From positions 1 to 64,000 of the forward strand of contig NZ_JAQGKQ010000092.1 in assembly GCF_028290025.1 (NCBI RefSeq): a stretch of 64,000 nt of DNA, written 5' to 3'. Of this stretch, positions 28,743-37,977 are shown in pieces (the first letter of the stretch is position 1; every line of letters begins with the position of its first letter). The notes beneath the pieces are model-generated. The model made no database searches. It was not told the origin of the DNA and worked only from the letters and a program-made list of their open reading frames with translations. Position numbers and translations under genes: made by a program. This DNA comes from Cypionkella sp. GTDB lineage: Bacteria; Pseudomonadota; Alphaproteobacteria; Rhodobacterales; Rhodobacteraceae.

Positions 28743-30089
28743 TTAACGGAAAGCGTGAAGTTGGCCGTTTCCACCCACCACGAACAGCAATCCTTGCGCC
28801 AAAGCCGGGGCAGAGGCGGCACCGCCGGGTATCTCGACGCTGTAAACCATGTTGCCATTGGTCGGATCAAAGCCGCGCAAGCTGCCATCGGACGATGCCA
28901 CCACAATCCGCCCACCCGCCAGCACTGGCCCGTAATGCGCGTAGATCGCTTGGCGCTTCTTCGGCTTGGCCTTGACGTAATATGGCATCTCAACCGACCA
29001 GATCACCTGACCGGTGGCGGCATCAAGCCGCACCAAACGCGCCTCATCATTGACCACAAACACCGAACCACCAGCCACCAGCGGCGGATTCAACGCGCCC
29101 TCGTTAGCCGTCCAAATCCGCGCGCCCGTGGTCATATCAATCGCCACCGTGCGGCCAGCCGCCGTACCAAGATAAACCGTGTTGCCGACGATGACCGGAT
29201 CACCCGTCACATCGCCCATAGCGGCATAACTGCGCCCCAACCGTTGCCCAGAGACGCCTGCGTTCCACACCGGATCGCCCGAAGCCGCCTGCACTGCCGA
29301 GATTTGGCCGCTGGCAAATGGCAACACCGCTTCATTGTCGCCCAAGCCAACCGAGGCCGAGCCGACCATACCGCTGGCATTCGGCGCACCCGGCTGTTGC
29401 CAGACCTGACGCCCGGTATCGGCGGATACCGCTAAAGCCGAGCCATCGCGGCCGATCGCATAAACCACATTGCCTGAAACGGTGGGTGCGCCGGTCAGCG
29501 GGCTGTCAAAGCGTTGCCGCCACGCAATGCCGCCAGTGCTGGCATCCAGTGCCACCAACTCGCCGTAGCCCGAGGTCGCATAAACCCGGTTGCCCTGTGC
29601 GGCCAAACCGCCGCCAACCACGGAACTGCCCTCACCCGACTCGGGCGCGATACTGGCGGTCCACAGCGGCGCACCGCCCGTCGAGACAGCCGACACCCGC
29701 TCTGCCGCGTCCATTGTGAAGACCCGACCGCCAGACACCACTGGCGAGGCTGCGATACGCGCGCGTTTGCTGTCGCCTGCGCCAATGTTGACGCTGAACA
29801 CCCGTGCCGGATTGGCCGACAACGCGCCGTTGCCGGACGCATGACGGGCATTGCCACCGCGATGGCTCCATTCCGCGTTGGCCGAAGCCGCGGGCAGCGA
29901 GATCGGCACCGAGAAATTCGCAGGCCGATCCGAGGGCGCTACCGGCGCAGCCTGCCCTTCAACCGCAATTGAATCCTCAAGCGGCGTGCGCACCGGGAAG
30001 CGTTCCCCTTGCAGGATCACGTCTTTTTCGCATCCCGCCAGCCCGATGCACAGCATCAGCCCCGCCATCCCGATCTTGCCGCTGTTCAT
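28743..30089 (-). CDS. bamB: Outer membrane assembly lipoprotein BamB-like (PQQ-type beta-propeller)
   Basis: The 448-residue product has a lipoprotein signal ending in LCIGLAGC. Repeated beta-propeller blades with the tryptophan-docking pattern follow (for example VFTMDAAERVSAVSTGGAPLW, VALDASTGGIAWRQRF and LVRLDAATGQVIWSVEM). BamB scaffolds BamA in the machine that inserts outer membrane beta-barrels. Its position between a YfgM-like gene and der supports this over a PQQ dehydrogenase, and no dehydrogenase active site is seen. The ATG at 30089 starts the lipoprotein signal. An earlier in-frame start at 30146 is not needed. Confidence 0.88.
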   Translation of the reverse strand: MNSGKIGMAGLMLCIGLAGCEKDVILQGERFPVRTPLEDSIAVEGQAAPVAPSDRPANFSVPISLPAASANAEWSHRGGNARHASGNGALSANPARVFSVNIGAGDSKRARIAASPVVSGGRVFTMDAAERVSAVSTGGAPLWTASIAPESGEGSSVVGGGLAAQGNRVYATSGYGELVALDASTGGIAWRQRFDSPLTGAPTVSGNVVYAIGRDGSALAVSADTGRQVWQQPGAPNASGMVGSASVGLGDNEAVLPFASGQISAVQAASGDPVWNAGVSGQRLGRSYAAMGDVTGDPVIVGNTVYLGTAAGRTVAIDMTTGARIWTANEGALNPPLVAGGSVFVVNDEARLVRLDAATGQVIWSVEMPYYVKAKPKKRQAIYAHYGPVLAGGRIVVASSDGSLRGFDPTNGNMVYSVEIPGGAASAPALAQGLLFVVGGNGQLHAFR

Positions 30090-30155
30090 CACGCCCGAGG
30101 CTCCCACATTCTTCACAGTCTTGCCGCAGGTGCTTGCGCACCCCATCAGGCCGCC

Positions 30156-30848
30156 TTAACCCGCATCCACGCCGAGGTCAGCCGCAGCACCCGCCGCAGG
30201 CACGGTTTCGGGCGGAGTGCCGCCCAAAGCCGTAATCATCTGTCCAGCGCGCTGCCGCATACCTTGCGGTGCATCCTGATCCTGCATCAGCGCGGCCAGT
30301 GCTGCAATCGCCTCGTCAGTCTTGCCGTCTTCAACCAGCAGATACGCCAACTGCTCGGCGGCCAAAGTCCGAAACGCCCGCCCCGGCACCGCAATCGACT
30401 CGAGCGCCGCGCGACGGTCTGCAATGGGTTGATCTTTGCCGACCAGCATCACCCGGCGCAAGGTCGCGAGATCGCGGTAAATCTGCGGCTGCGCCTGATC
30501 AGCGATCAGCACATCCAAAGCCTTCAACGCCGCCGCCTTGTCGCTGCCCGCATCAGTCGCCAGCATCAACTGCTTCAGCGCCACCTGACCTTCATCCGCA
30601 GGCACGCTTGCGATCGCTTCGGCGCGATCTTCCGGCGCGCCGAGGTCAACCGCATCCAGCATCGCATCGCCGAAGCTTTGCGCGCGCGCCGCTTCACGTG
30701 CCTTGCTCCACTCGGTATAGGCCGCACCGCCCACCACGCCGATCACCAGCAGCCCGCCGATCCAGCCATATTTGCGGAACATCGCAAACAGACGGTCGCG
30801 GCGCACCTCGTCGGTGACCTCACTGATAAAGCTGTCCGGATTGCTCAC
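30156..30848 (-). CDS. YfgM-like tetratricopeptide membrane protein
   Basis: The 230-residue product begins VSNPDSFISEVTDEVRRDRLFAMFRKYGW and has one membrane helix (about 31-47). TPR-like helices follow in the periplasm, the layout of YfgM, which links SecYEG with periplasmic chaperones. The start is a GTG at 30848 with AGAGAGG upstream. The longer frame from 30920 is unconserved. It is the first gene of the yfgM-bamB-der set. Ends with an Ala/Pro-rich tail. Confidence 0.8.
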   Translation of the reverse strand: MSNPDSFISEVTDEVRRDRLFAMFRKYGWIGGLLVIGVVGGAAYTEWSKAREAARAQSFGDAMLDAVDLGAPEDRAEAIASVPADEGQVALKQLMLATDAGSDKAAALKALDVLIADQAQPQIYRDLATLRRVMLVGKDQPIADRRAALESIAVPGRAFRTLAAEQLAYLLVEDGKTDEAIAALAALMQDQDAPQGMRQRAGQMITALGGTPPETVPAAGAAADLGVDAG

Positions 30849-31026
30849 GCTGGCCTCTCTTTCGTGCCCCACGCCCGCGCGCAAGGTTGCTGCCGCCTGT
30901 CTTACAGGCAAAGCCCGCAACTTGCCAAGCCCCGCGACCGCTTAACCCAAGCACTGACCGGCCAAATCGAAGCCGAGGCACTCGACACCTCTCCAAAGCC
31001 TACCCGAGAAACGGGCAGAGCCATAC

Positions 31027-32865
31027 TCAAGCCGCCTCTGCCGCTTCTTCATCCGCCGATTGCCGCGCCCACATCGCGCTATATTTACCGTCACGCGCCA
31101 GCAGCTCGTCATGGGTGCCGCGTTCCGTCACGACGCCGTCCTCCAGCACCAGAATGCAGTCAGCATCGGCAATGGTCGAAAGCCTGTGCGCAATGGTAAT
31201 GACCGAGCGGCCCTGCCCCATCTCACGCAGGCTTTCCTGAATGCTCATCTCGGTCTGTGTGTCCAAAGCCGAAGTCGCCTCGTCCAGCACCAAGATCGGC
31301 GGGTTTTTCAACAACGTCCGCGCAATCCCGACCCGCTGCTTCTCGCCACCCGACAGTTTCAAGCCACGCTCGCCCACCGTGGTCGCATAGCCATCCGGCA
31401 GTGACATGATGAAATCGTGGATCTTCGCCGCCTTCGCAGCTGCAACAATCTCGGCCTCAGTCGCACCCGCGCGGCCATAAGCGATATTGTAATGCACGGT
31501 ATCATTGAACAAAACCGTGTCCTGCGGCACCACACCGATCAGCCCGTGCAGGCTCGTCTGCGTGATGTCGCGCAAGTCCTGCCCGTCAATCCGAATACTG
31601 CCGCCTGTCACATCATAAAACCGGAACAACAGCCGCCCGATGGTAGATTTCCCCGAGCCCGAAGGCCCGACCAACGCATACCTTTGCCCCGGTTTCAGCG
31701 TAAAACTGATCCCCTTCAGGATAGGCCGCGACGGATCATAGGCAAACCGCACATCGTCAAACACCACCTCGCCGCCCGTCACGCGCAACGCCGCAGCCCC
31801 CGCCTTATCAGTAACTTCCTCTGGCTGGCCGAGCAGATGAAACATCGCCGCCATATCAACCAAAGCCTGCCTGATCTCGCGGTAAACCGTGCCGAGAAAC
31901 CCCAAAGGCATGGTGATCTGCACCATATAGGCGTTGACCATCACAAAATCCCCGACGGTAAACTGCCCGGCTTCCACGCCATAAGCGCTCATCACCATTA
32001 CCAAAATGAGCCCGGTGGTGATGATAAAGCTTTGCCCCATATTCAGCACCGACAGACTTTGCCCGGTGCGCACCGCGAAGCCTTCATAACCCGCCATCGC
32101 CGCATCATAACGCGCCGCTTCCAAAGCCTCGGCGTTGAAATATTTCACGGTTTCAAAGTTGAGCAGGCTGTCAATCGCCTTCTGATTGGCGTCGGTATCC
32201 TGCTCGTTCATCTTACGGCGAATCTCGACCCGCCATTCGGTGACCATGAACGTGTAGGTGATATAGATCGCAATCGTCACCATCACGACCACAGCATACT
32301 GCCAGCCGAAATACAGCGCGAAGATGATGGACACCAACGACAATTCCAAAATCAGCGGCCCGATAGACAGCAACATGAAGCGCAACAGGAAATCGACGCC
32401 CTTCACCCCGCGCTCAATCACCCGGCTCAGACCCCCGGTTTTGCGCGTGATGTGGTAGCGCATCGACAACCGGTGAATATGCGTGAACGTCTCCAGCGCC
32501 AGCTTGCGCAACGCCCGTTGACCGACCCGCACGAACACCCAATCGCGAAACTCGCCAAACGCCACCGAGCCGAACCGCGCCAGCCCGTAAGCCACCGTCA
32601 GCCCAATCGCGCCAAGCCCGAGCACAGTCGCCGCATCCGGCGTGCGCCCAACCAAAGCATCCACCGCCTGCTTATACATGAACGGCATGGTGATAGAGAT
32701 CAGCTTTGCCCCCAGCAGGAACAGCAAAGCCAGCACGACCCGCACCTTCACCGCAGTCTCACCCGCTGGCCAAAGATAAGGTGCCACCCGCTTCATCGTC
32801 GCCCAACCCCCGGCGTGGCCGTCGTTGTCTGCGGTCTTTGTGGCCTTGATCGTCGCCTTACGCAT
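31027..32865 (-). CDS. ABC exporter of the Atm1/HMT1 type
   Basis: This 612-residue half-transporter fuses a six-helix membrane domain to an ATPase. Walker A GPSGSGKST is at 400-408, the signature LSGGEKQ at 504-510 and Walker B ILVLDEA at 524-530. The block LLNFETVKYFNAE (235-247) and the overall pattern place it with Atm1/HMT1/NaAtm1 exporters. Those exporters handle glutathione conjugates or a sulfur species and support heavy-metal tolerance or Fe-S biogenesis. The ATG at 32865 (AAGGGA upstream) gives the usual start MRKATIK. Longer frames to 33099 add unconserved sequence. Confidence 0.9.
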   Translation of the reverse strand: MRKATIKATKTADNDGHAGGWATMKRVAPYLWPAGETAVKVRVVLALLFLLGAKLISITMPFMYKQAVDALVGRTPDAATVLGLGAIGLTVAYGLARFGSVAFGEFRDWVFVRVGQRALRKLALETFTHIHRLSMRYHITRKTGGLSRVIERGVKGVDFLLRFMLLSIGPLILELSLVSIIFALYFGWQYAVVVMVTIAIYITYTFMVTEWRVEIRRKMNEQDTDANQKAIDSLLNFETVKYFNAEALEAARYDAAMAGYEGFAVRTGQSLSVLNMGQSFIITTGLILVMVMSAYGVEAGQFTVGDFVMVNAYMVQITMPLGFLGTVYREIRQALVDMAAMFHLLGQPEEVTDKAGAAALRVTGGEVVFDDVRFAYDPSRPILKGISFTLKPGQRYALVGPSGSGKSTIGRLLFRFYDVTGGSIRIDGQDLRDITQTSLHGLIGVVPQDTVLFNDTVHYNIAYGRAGATEAEIVAAAKAAKIHDFIMSLPDGYATTVGERGLKLSGGEKQRVGIARTLLKNPPILVLDEATSALDTQTEMSIQESLREMGQGRSVITIAHRLSTIADADCILVLEDGVVTERGTHDELLARDGKYSAMWARQSADEEAAEAA

Positions 32866-33170
32866 CTTCGCGTCCCTTGTCCCCAGATCAGCCAGATCGC
32901 CAACCCGCATTGTCGAAAGCCACTTATTCCCTACGCTCGGGTTGTTCAATGACATGGGGCAGGGAAACGTCAGCGAGCGACGGCCAACAAGACCAATCCA
33001 ACCGGCGTCGCTCTCGCGCGTACCACCTGGGCCGATGCTGATCATTGGAAAATTGGCTGATGCGATTTCGCGATCAGACCGAACTCCAAGATAAGTCACT
33101 CCAGATGTGGCGTTTAATCGCCCGCGCCCGCACGCGAAAAACCACGTGCGCCCTGCGGATTCTGCCCTAA

Positions 33171-34640
33171 CTACTCCGCCTTAGGTATCGTAAAGACTTG
33201 GCCCGGATAGATCAGATCGGCATCCTTTATCTTGTCGCGGTTGGCCTCGAACACCTGAACATACATCACGCCGTTACCAAAGTTTTGCTGCGCGATCCCC
33301 CACAGAGTGTAACCCGGCTGCACCGTGACCGTCACCAACGCAGCCTTCGCCACATCCGCGTCAGCCGCCTTTGGTGCAGCTTCGCTTACATCAGCGGCTG
33401 GTCCGATCATCGGCACCACATCTGTCGCAGCAATATCGGCCAAATCCATAGCGTCTGCCCCCGAAGCCTCAGCCTCCGCAGGCGCATCTCCAACAGCCGG
33501 AGCCACAGCGATCATCTCCGCAGGCTCGGCAGCCGCACCCGAGGCCGCAGCCAAAGCCTCCAACGTTTCGCGTTTGAACGGAGTTTCAAACCGTGAGGTC
33601 ACGCTGCCGTCCGGTGCCAGTTGATCGACCCGCAACGTATAAATGCCCGCCGCCACATCCTGCAACGTCGCAGCCCAAGCCCCATCCGAGCCCGCCGCAA
33701 CATCAGCCACCGCCGTGCCATCCAAATACACCCGTAGCGCTGCCAACCCTTGCGCACGTCCGCCCAACATCACCGCACCATCGGGCGCATAGCTGATCGT
33801 CTCAACCGCGACATTTGCTGCAACCTCGGCAGGCACATCGCCCGCAGGCTGCAAAACCTTCACCCCGTCAGGCGCAATCAGCACCGCCGCCGGAGCCTGC
33901 AACATATCCGCAGATCCAGTCGCAGAACCAAGCTCCGGCACGTCCGTCGGGGCCAGCGCCACAGTCTCAACCCCGTTTAGCGCAACGCCGTCTAGGCCAA
34001 CGGCCTGCAACGACAACATGCGTGCCACCGGGCTGGGGCTCACCTCAAACAACGCGGCAAATTTGCCCTGCCCGTTCGCGACAGCCTTGGCGATCTCAAC
34101 TCCGTCTACCTGCAACGACACCGCAGCCCCCGGAGCAGCCGCCCCCGCCACGGTCGCAGCCCCGTCAGGTGCCACCCGCACCACGTCAAAGCTCGGCGGC
34201 GCGGCTGCGTCAGTAACCGCATTCGGTGCTGCATTTTCAGCCGATACCGCATCAGACGGTGCCGCAGTCGGCGCATCGCTTGCAACCGCTTCAACAGGGG
34301 CTGCATCTGGCGCAGACGCATCGGCTGCATTCGTTTCCGCAAGCGCAGCCTCCGCCAGCGGTGCAGCCATTTCAGTTGCATCGGCCGCTCCCGCGTCGAT
34401 GGGCGCTGCATCTTTTACAGCCGCCACAGGTGCATCGCCCTCAATCGCTTTTAGAGGCGCACTTTCAACCCCTGCGACCTTCGCAGCAGGCGCAACCACC
34501 GCAACCGGCTGCACGGCCTTTGGAACAGCATCTTCCGGACCCCGCGCGAAACCGAAGTATCCAGCCACGGCCACCACAGCCGCCCCCGCCGTCATAATCC
34601 CGATCCGCGCGCCCGCGCTCAACGCATTCCCGCCAGCCAT
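33171..34640 (-). CDS. LysM-domain envelope protein with long Ala-rich region
   Basis: The 489-residue protein has one N-terminal membrane helix (about residues 9-27). A low-complexity Ala/Asp/Pro/Val-rich region of about 150 residues follows, then two Ig-like or Big-like segments with the shared pattern APDGA. The C-terminal LysM domain runs VTVQPGYTLWGIAQQNFGNG to YPGQVFTIPK, about 437-487. LysM binds peptidoglycan glycan chains, so the protein probably bridges inner membrane and wall. It belongs to the alphaproteobacterial group of LysM proteins without an enzyme domain. The ATG at 34640 has a purine-rich GGGGGGAAG upstream. Confidence 0.85.
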   Translation of the reverse strand: MAGGNALSAGARIGIMTAGAAVVAVAGYFGFARGPEDAVPKAVQPVAVVAPAAKVAGVESAPLKAIEGDAPVAAVKDAAPIDAGAADATEMAAPLAEAALAETNAADASAPDAAPVEAVASDAPTAAPSDAVSAENAAPNAVTDAAAPPSFDVVRVAPDGAATVAGAAAPGAAVSLQVDGVEIAKAVANGQGKFAALFEVSPSPVARMLSLQAVGLDGVALNGVETVALAPTDVPELGSATGSADMLQAPAAVLIAPDGVKVLQPAGDVPAEVAANVAVETISYAPDGAVMLGGRAQGLAALRVYLDGTAVADVAAGSDGAWAATLQDVAAGIYTLRVDQLAPDGSVTSRFETPFKRETLEALAAASGAAAEPAEMIAVAPAVGDAPAEAEASGADAMDLADIAATDVVPMIGPAADVSEAAPKAADADVAKAALVTVTVQPGYTLWGIAQQNFGNGVMYVQVFEANRDKIKDADLIYPGQVFTIPKAE

Positions 34641-34737
34641 CGCTTCCCCCCGCAAGTTCAAAGCCTGTTTTGCGGCCCTTCATTATTTACTATGGAACCT
34701 CTATATCAGGCGTCAACGCAACATTTTTCGGATAGAT

Positions 34738-35301
34738 ATGCCCATGGCCCGTGCGCTTCGTTCGATCTGTGTCTTCTGTGGCGCGCGACCCGGCCTCAAT
34801 CCTGCCCATGTGACGGTCGCCCGCGCGCTCGGCACAGCCATCGCCGCCGAGGGATGGCGGTTGGTGTTTGGCGCAGGAGATGTCGGTTTGATGGGCGAAG
34901 TCGCCCGCGCCGCCCAGACCGCCGGAGCACCGACCTTCGGCGTGATCCCAACGCATCTGATGGGAGCAGAGCGTGGCAAACACGATCTGTCGCAACTGGT
35001 GATTACCGAAGACATGCACGAGCGCAAAAAGGTGATGTTCATCAACTCTGACGCCATCGTGGTGCTGCCCGGCGGTGCGGGTAGCTTGGATGAGTTTTTT
35101 GAGGTGCTGACTTGGGCGCAAATCGGGCTTCACCGCAAGCCGATCTACCTTTTAAACTCCGAGGGCTACTGGAACCCGCTGATCGCCCTGCTCGATCACA
35201 TCGTGGCCGAGGGCTTTGCCGATCCATCGGTGAAAGGCTTTTTTACCGCAGTTCCCGACGTGCCTGCGCTGACAAACGCCTTGCGCACCGCACTATCCTA
35301 G
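34738..35301 (+). CDS. LOG-family protein (TIGR00730, nucleotide 5'-phosphate phosphoribohydrolase)
   Basis: The 187-residue product carries the LOG/lysine-decarboxylase-like signature: SICVFCGARPGLNP at the start, GWRLVFGAGDVGLMGEVARAA, and PGGAGSLDEFFEVLTW with the PGGxGxxxE active-site motif. Members hydrolyse cytokinin or other nucleoside 5'-monophosphates to base and ribose 5-phosphate. In bacteria the physiological role is mostly unclear. A second ATG at 34744 is an alternative start. The long open frame upstream to 34018 is antisense to the LysM gene and is not part of the protein. Confidence 0.88.
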   Translation: MPMARALRSICVFCGARPGLNPAHVTVARALGTAIAAEGWRLVFGAGDVGLMGEVARAAQTAGAPTFGVIPTHLMGAERGKHDLSQLVITEDMHERKKVMFINSDAIVVLPGGAGSLDEFFEVLTWAQIGLHRKPIYLLNSEGYWNPLIALLDHIVAEGFADPSVKGFFTAVPDVPALTNALRTALS

Positions 35302-35316
35302 CTCGCAACCTCTCGC

Positions 35317-36207
35317 CTACGACAAATCCACCACGGTAATCTCTGGCGGCACACCAAACCGAATTGGCAGACCCGAGCAGCCAATGCCGCCCGACACCAC
35401 CAGATCGCGCATCCCCTCGCGGAAATGCCCATAATCAAACCGCTGCCCGAACCGCGACGGCACCACCGGAGCCCACGGCCCAAACCGTACCTGTCCGCCA
35501 TGGGTATGCCCCGAAAGCGTCAGCGCCACCCGGTCCGGCACGGTGACAAATTGATCAGGCTCATGCGCCAACAAGATCGCCGGATCGTAGCCACTCATCT
35601 GCGCGACCACGCCCGGCACATCTGACATGCCGATGATATCGCGGCGATTTTTGCGCTGAAAACACGATTGGCTCTCGGTGCCACCCAGCCAAAACGCCGT
35701 GTCACCCTGCCCCAGCTTCACCGCGCGATTGGCGAGAACCTTAATCCCTGCAGCCTCCAACGCCAGCTGTGTATGACAAGGCCCAACCTTGCGCGCCAAA
35801 GCTTGCGGATCGTCCCACCAATCATGGTTGCCCGTCACTGCATAAACCCCAAGCGGCGCCCGCAATCCCGCCAAGATCGGAGCCACCACATCAATCGGCA
35901 CAATGCGCCGCTGAAACTTATGCGTTGCGCGGTAGTCGCCCATCAGTGCAATCAAGTCAGCGCCTTGCGCATTGGCAACCTCGACCACTTGCGCCACGCG
36001 GCCCTCATCCATGCCAAAGCCGCAGGCGTGCAAATCCGCGACCATCGCAATCCGCAAGCGCTGACCGCGCCGCCACCCCGGCGGCTGCACAGCCCAATTT
36101 TGCACCCGCAACTGCCAAGCCGCCTCAGCCACTGCATAGCCGCCCACGAAAAAGCCTGCCAGAGTTCCCCCCAGCAGGCCCTTCAAAAATCCTCGACGCG
36201 AGAGCAT
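35317..36207 (-). CDS. Tat-exported metallophosphoesterase
   Basis: The 296-residue protein starts MLSRRGFLKGLLGGTLAGFF, a twin-arginine-type signal (SRRGFLKG). A calcineurin-like phosphoesterase domain follows: MVADLHACGF, LMGDYRA (slightly degenerate from GDY/GD), TGNHDWWDD and LSGHTHGGQVRFG, which give the two-metal ligands. It resembles YaeI-type enzymes that act on envelope substrates such as UDP-diacylglucosamine. The ATG at 36207 is preferred because the signal peptide starts there. It lies 13 bases beyond the sodB stop on the same strand. Confidence 0.87.
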   Translation of the reverse strand: MLSRRGFLKGLLGGTLAGFFVGGYAVAEAAWQLRVQNWAVQPPGWRRGQRLRIAMVADLHACGFGMDEGRVAQVVEVANAQGADLIALMGDYRATHKFQRRIVPIDVVAPILAGLRAPLGVYAVTGNHDWWDDPQALARKVGPCHTQLALEAAGIKVLANRAVKLGQGDTAFWLGGTESQSCFQRKNRRDIIGMSDVPGVVAQMSGYDPAILLAHEPDQFVTVPDRVALTLSGHTHGGQVRFGPWAPVVPSRFGQRFDYGHFREGMRDLVVSGGIGCSGLPIRFGVPPEITVVDLS

Positions 36208-36220
36208 CGCCGGTCGGCAG

Positions 36221-36823
36221 TTACAGCTTGGCCGCAACCGCTTCCCAGTTCACCAACTTCTCAAGGAAGTTCGACAGATAAGCCGGACGTTTGTTGCGGA
36301 AGTCGATGTAGTAGGAGTGTTCCCAAACATCGCAGCCGAGCAATGCAGTCTGACCAAAGCACAGCGGATTGACGCCATTTTCGGTCTTGGTGATCTTCAA
36401 GCTGCCGTCTGTATCCTTCACCAGCCAAGCCCAGCCCGAACCAAACTGACCCGCGCCCGCCGCTGCGAAATCTTCTTTGAACTTGTCGATCGAGAAGAAG
36501 CTTTCCTTCAACGCAGTCTCCAAAGCTCCCGGCATAGCCTTCGACTCGCCCGGCCCCATCACCTCCCAGAAATGGGTGTGATTCCAATGCTGGCTCGCAT
36601 TGTTGAAGATGCCGCTCTGCGCCACCGAACCGGCCACATAAGTGCCTTTAACGATATCTTCCAGAGACTTGGATTCCCATTCGGTGCCAGCAATCAGCTT
36701 GTTGCCGTTATCGACATAGGCTTTGTGGTGAATGTCGTGGTGGAATTCCAGCGTCTCTTTAGACATGCCAAGCGACGCCAGCGCGTCATGCGCATAGGGA
36801 AGATCGGGAAGGGTAAATGCCAT
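36221..36823 (-). CDS. sodB: Superoxide dismutase (Fe/Mn type)
   Basis: The enzyme dismutates superoxide in the cytoplasm. The 200-residue length fits. Metal ligands are visible as His28 (LEFHHDIHH), His82 (HWNHTHFW), Asp165 and His169 (GCDVWEHSYYID). The sequence FNNASQHWNHTHFW favours the iron form (SodB), but metal choice is not certain from sequence. It has its own promoter region upstream and may read through into the phosphoesterase. Confidence 0.94.
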   Translation of the reverse strand: MAFTLPDLPYAHDALASLGMSKETLEFHHDIHHKAYVDNGNKLIAGTEWESKSLEDIVKGTYVAGSVAQSGIFNNASQHWNHTHFWEVMGPGESKAMPGALETALKESFFSIDKFKEDFAAAGAGQFGSGWAWLVKDTDGSLKITKTENGVNPLCFGQTALLGCDVWEHSYYIDFRNKRPAYLSNFLEKLVNWEAVAAKL

Positions 36824-36934
36824 CGGAGTAACTCCTGTTCAGATGTGCGTTACGCTCTATAAGTGGCTTTGCGCCGCGAAGGTCAAGAGCAAGCCTTGGC
36901 ATTTGCTACTTCTTGCACGCCTTATTGCCGAGCC

Positions 36935-37345
36935 TCACTTTTGAACAGTGCAATGCCCCTCGCTGGAGAATTGGTTATCATAGCCCACGGGCGTCACCGA
37001 CAGCGAAAGCTTGCCATCTGCCTTGATCCGAGCGCGAAATTGCCAAGAAGTCGTGTCGGTTGGGCCTTTCAGCGATTTAAGCCGCCAGTCGAACACCGTG
37101 CGCACGTCGCTTTCCGACTGCAACTTGCCCTGAATTGGTTTGCCTACCGTGTCCATGATGATCGGATCATTGACCAACACCTCACCCGAGGCTTTATCGT
37201 ACGAGATCACATATTCGGGCTGAATAACGGAATCCCTGCGACCTTTCTCCGGTTTGCAATCATATACCACCGGCTTGGCGAAAACCGCCGTCGCACTCAT
37301 TACCATCGCTGTCGCAACAGCAAAACCCATTCCACGAAATGCCAT
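36935..37345 (-). CDS. Secreted hypothetical protein
   Basis: The 136-residue product has a signal peptide (MAFRGMGFAVATAMVMSATAVFA) and a mature part of about 113 residues. The mature part has two cysteines (VYDCKPEK near the start and GHCTVQK at the end) that could bond with each other. It is predicted to be a small beta-rich periplasmic protein: alternating hydrophobic stretches such as EYVISYD, WQFRARIKADGKLSLSV. I do not recognise the family. It stands alone between sodB and soxG. Confidence 0.7.
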   Translation of the reverse strand: MAFRGMGFAVATAMVMSATAVFAKPVVYDCKPEKGRRDSVIQPEYVISYDKASGEVLVNDPIIMDTVGKPIQGKLQSESDVRTVFDWRLKSLKGPTDTTSWQFRARIKADGKLSLSVTPVGYDNQFSSEGHCTVQK

Positions 37346-37425
37346 CTGGCCGATCCCTATAATACATGCGCCTACCAGAGCGCAGCGGGTGTATCGACGT
37401 CAAGGCATTAATTTACTGATTTTCC

Positions 37426-37977
37426 TCAATAAACTTCACTGCCCTTCGTCGCGGAATGGCTCAGCAGACCCATCATATACCCCGCGACCGAGCGGAAGCA
37501 GACAACCGTATAACCGTCGCCGTCTTTCCAGAACGCCGCAGCCACCTGAGCCGCCCTTGTCCGGCGCAGCTCTTTCGGCCCCAAAGTCGCGAAATCCACT
37601 GGCGAAAGCTTGGCCAAAACCTGATCGGCCTTTGCGCCTTCGACACGAAACACCGCGCGGGCATCCGACAAAGTCACCGCAAGATGATGCTGACCGGCCA
37701 GCGCCTCGGCAATCGCCGCCAGCGCCGCATTGGTTTCCGCATACGGCAGCAGCAGCAGATATTCGTCCGGGCTCATCCAGCCAGCCGCCTTATCGCCCGC
37801 AATCTCAATCTGGCGCTGACCCGGAACGCCCAGACCCACCGCCGCCAGGATAGCCGCAGCCAACCCCGGCAGATCAGACTTCGCCCGCAATGAGATCATC
37901 CCAACCGGGCCAATCTCACGCACCTTCGCAAAGCCGTCGAAAGCAACCTGTCCCAACGCACTGACCACATTAGACAT
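37426..37977 (-). CDS. soxG: Sarcosine oxidase gamma subunit
   Basis: The gamma subunit of heterotetrameric sarcosine oxidase stabilises the folate-handling half of the complex. The 183-residue product starts MSNVVSALGQ and has the expected GWMSPDEYLLLLP segment near residue 70, and LRRTRAAQVAAAFW with CFRSVAGYM toward the end. Its start overlaps the soxA end by eight bases, which supports coupled translation and the ATG at 37977 rather than 38001. Confidence 0.9.
   Translation of the reverse strand: MSNVVSALGQVAFDGFAKVREIGPVGMISLRAKSDLPGLAAAILAAVGLGVPGQRQIEIAGDKAAGWMSPDEYLLLLPYAETNAALAAIAEALAGQHHLAVTLSDARAVFRVEGAKADQVLAKLSPVDFATLGPKELRRTRAAQVAAAFWKDGDGYTVVCFRSVAGYMMGLLSHSATKGSEVY

Noticed and set aside
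34018-34737. Upstream extension of the LOG-family protein
   Set aside because: The extra 240 codons are antisense to the Ala-rich region of the LysM gene and are low-complexity; LOG proteins start at SICVFCG-like sequence just after 34738.
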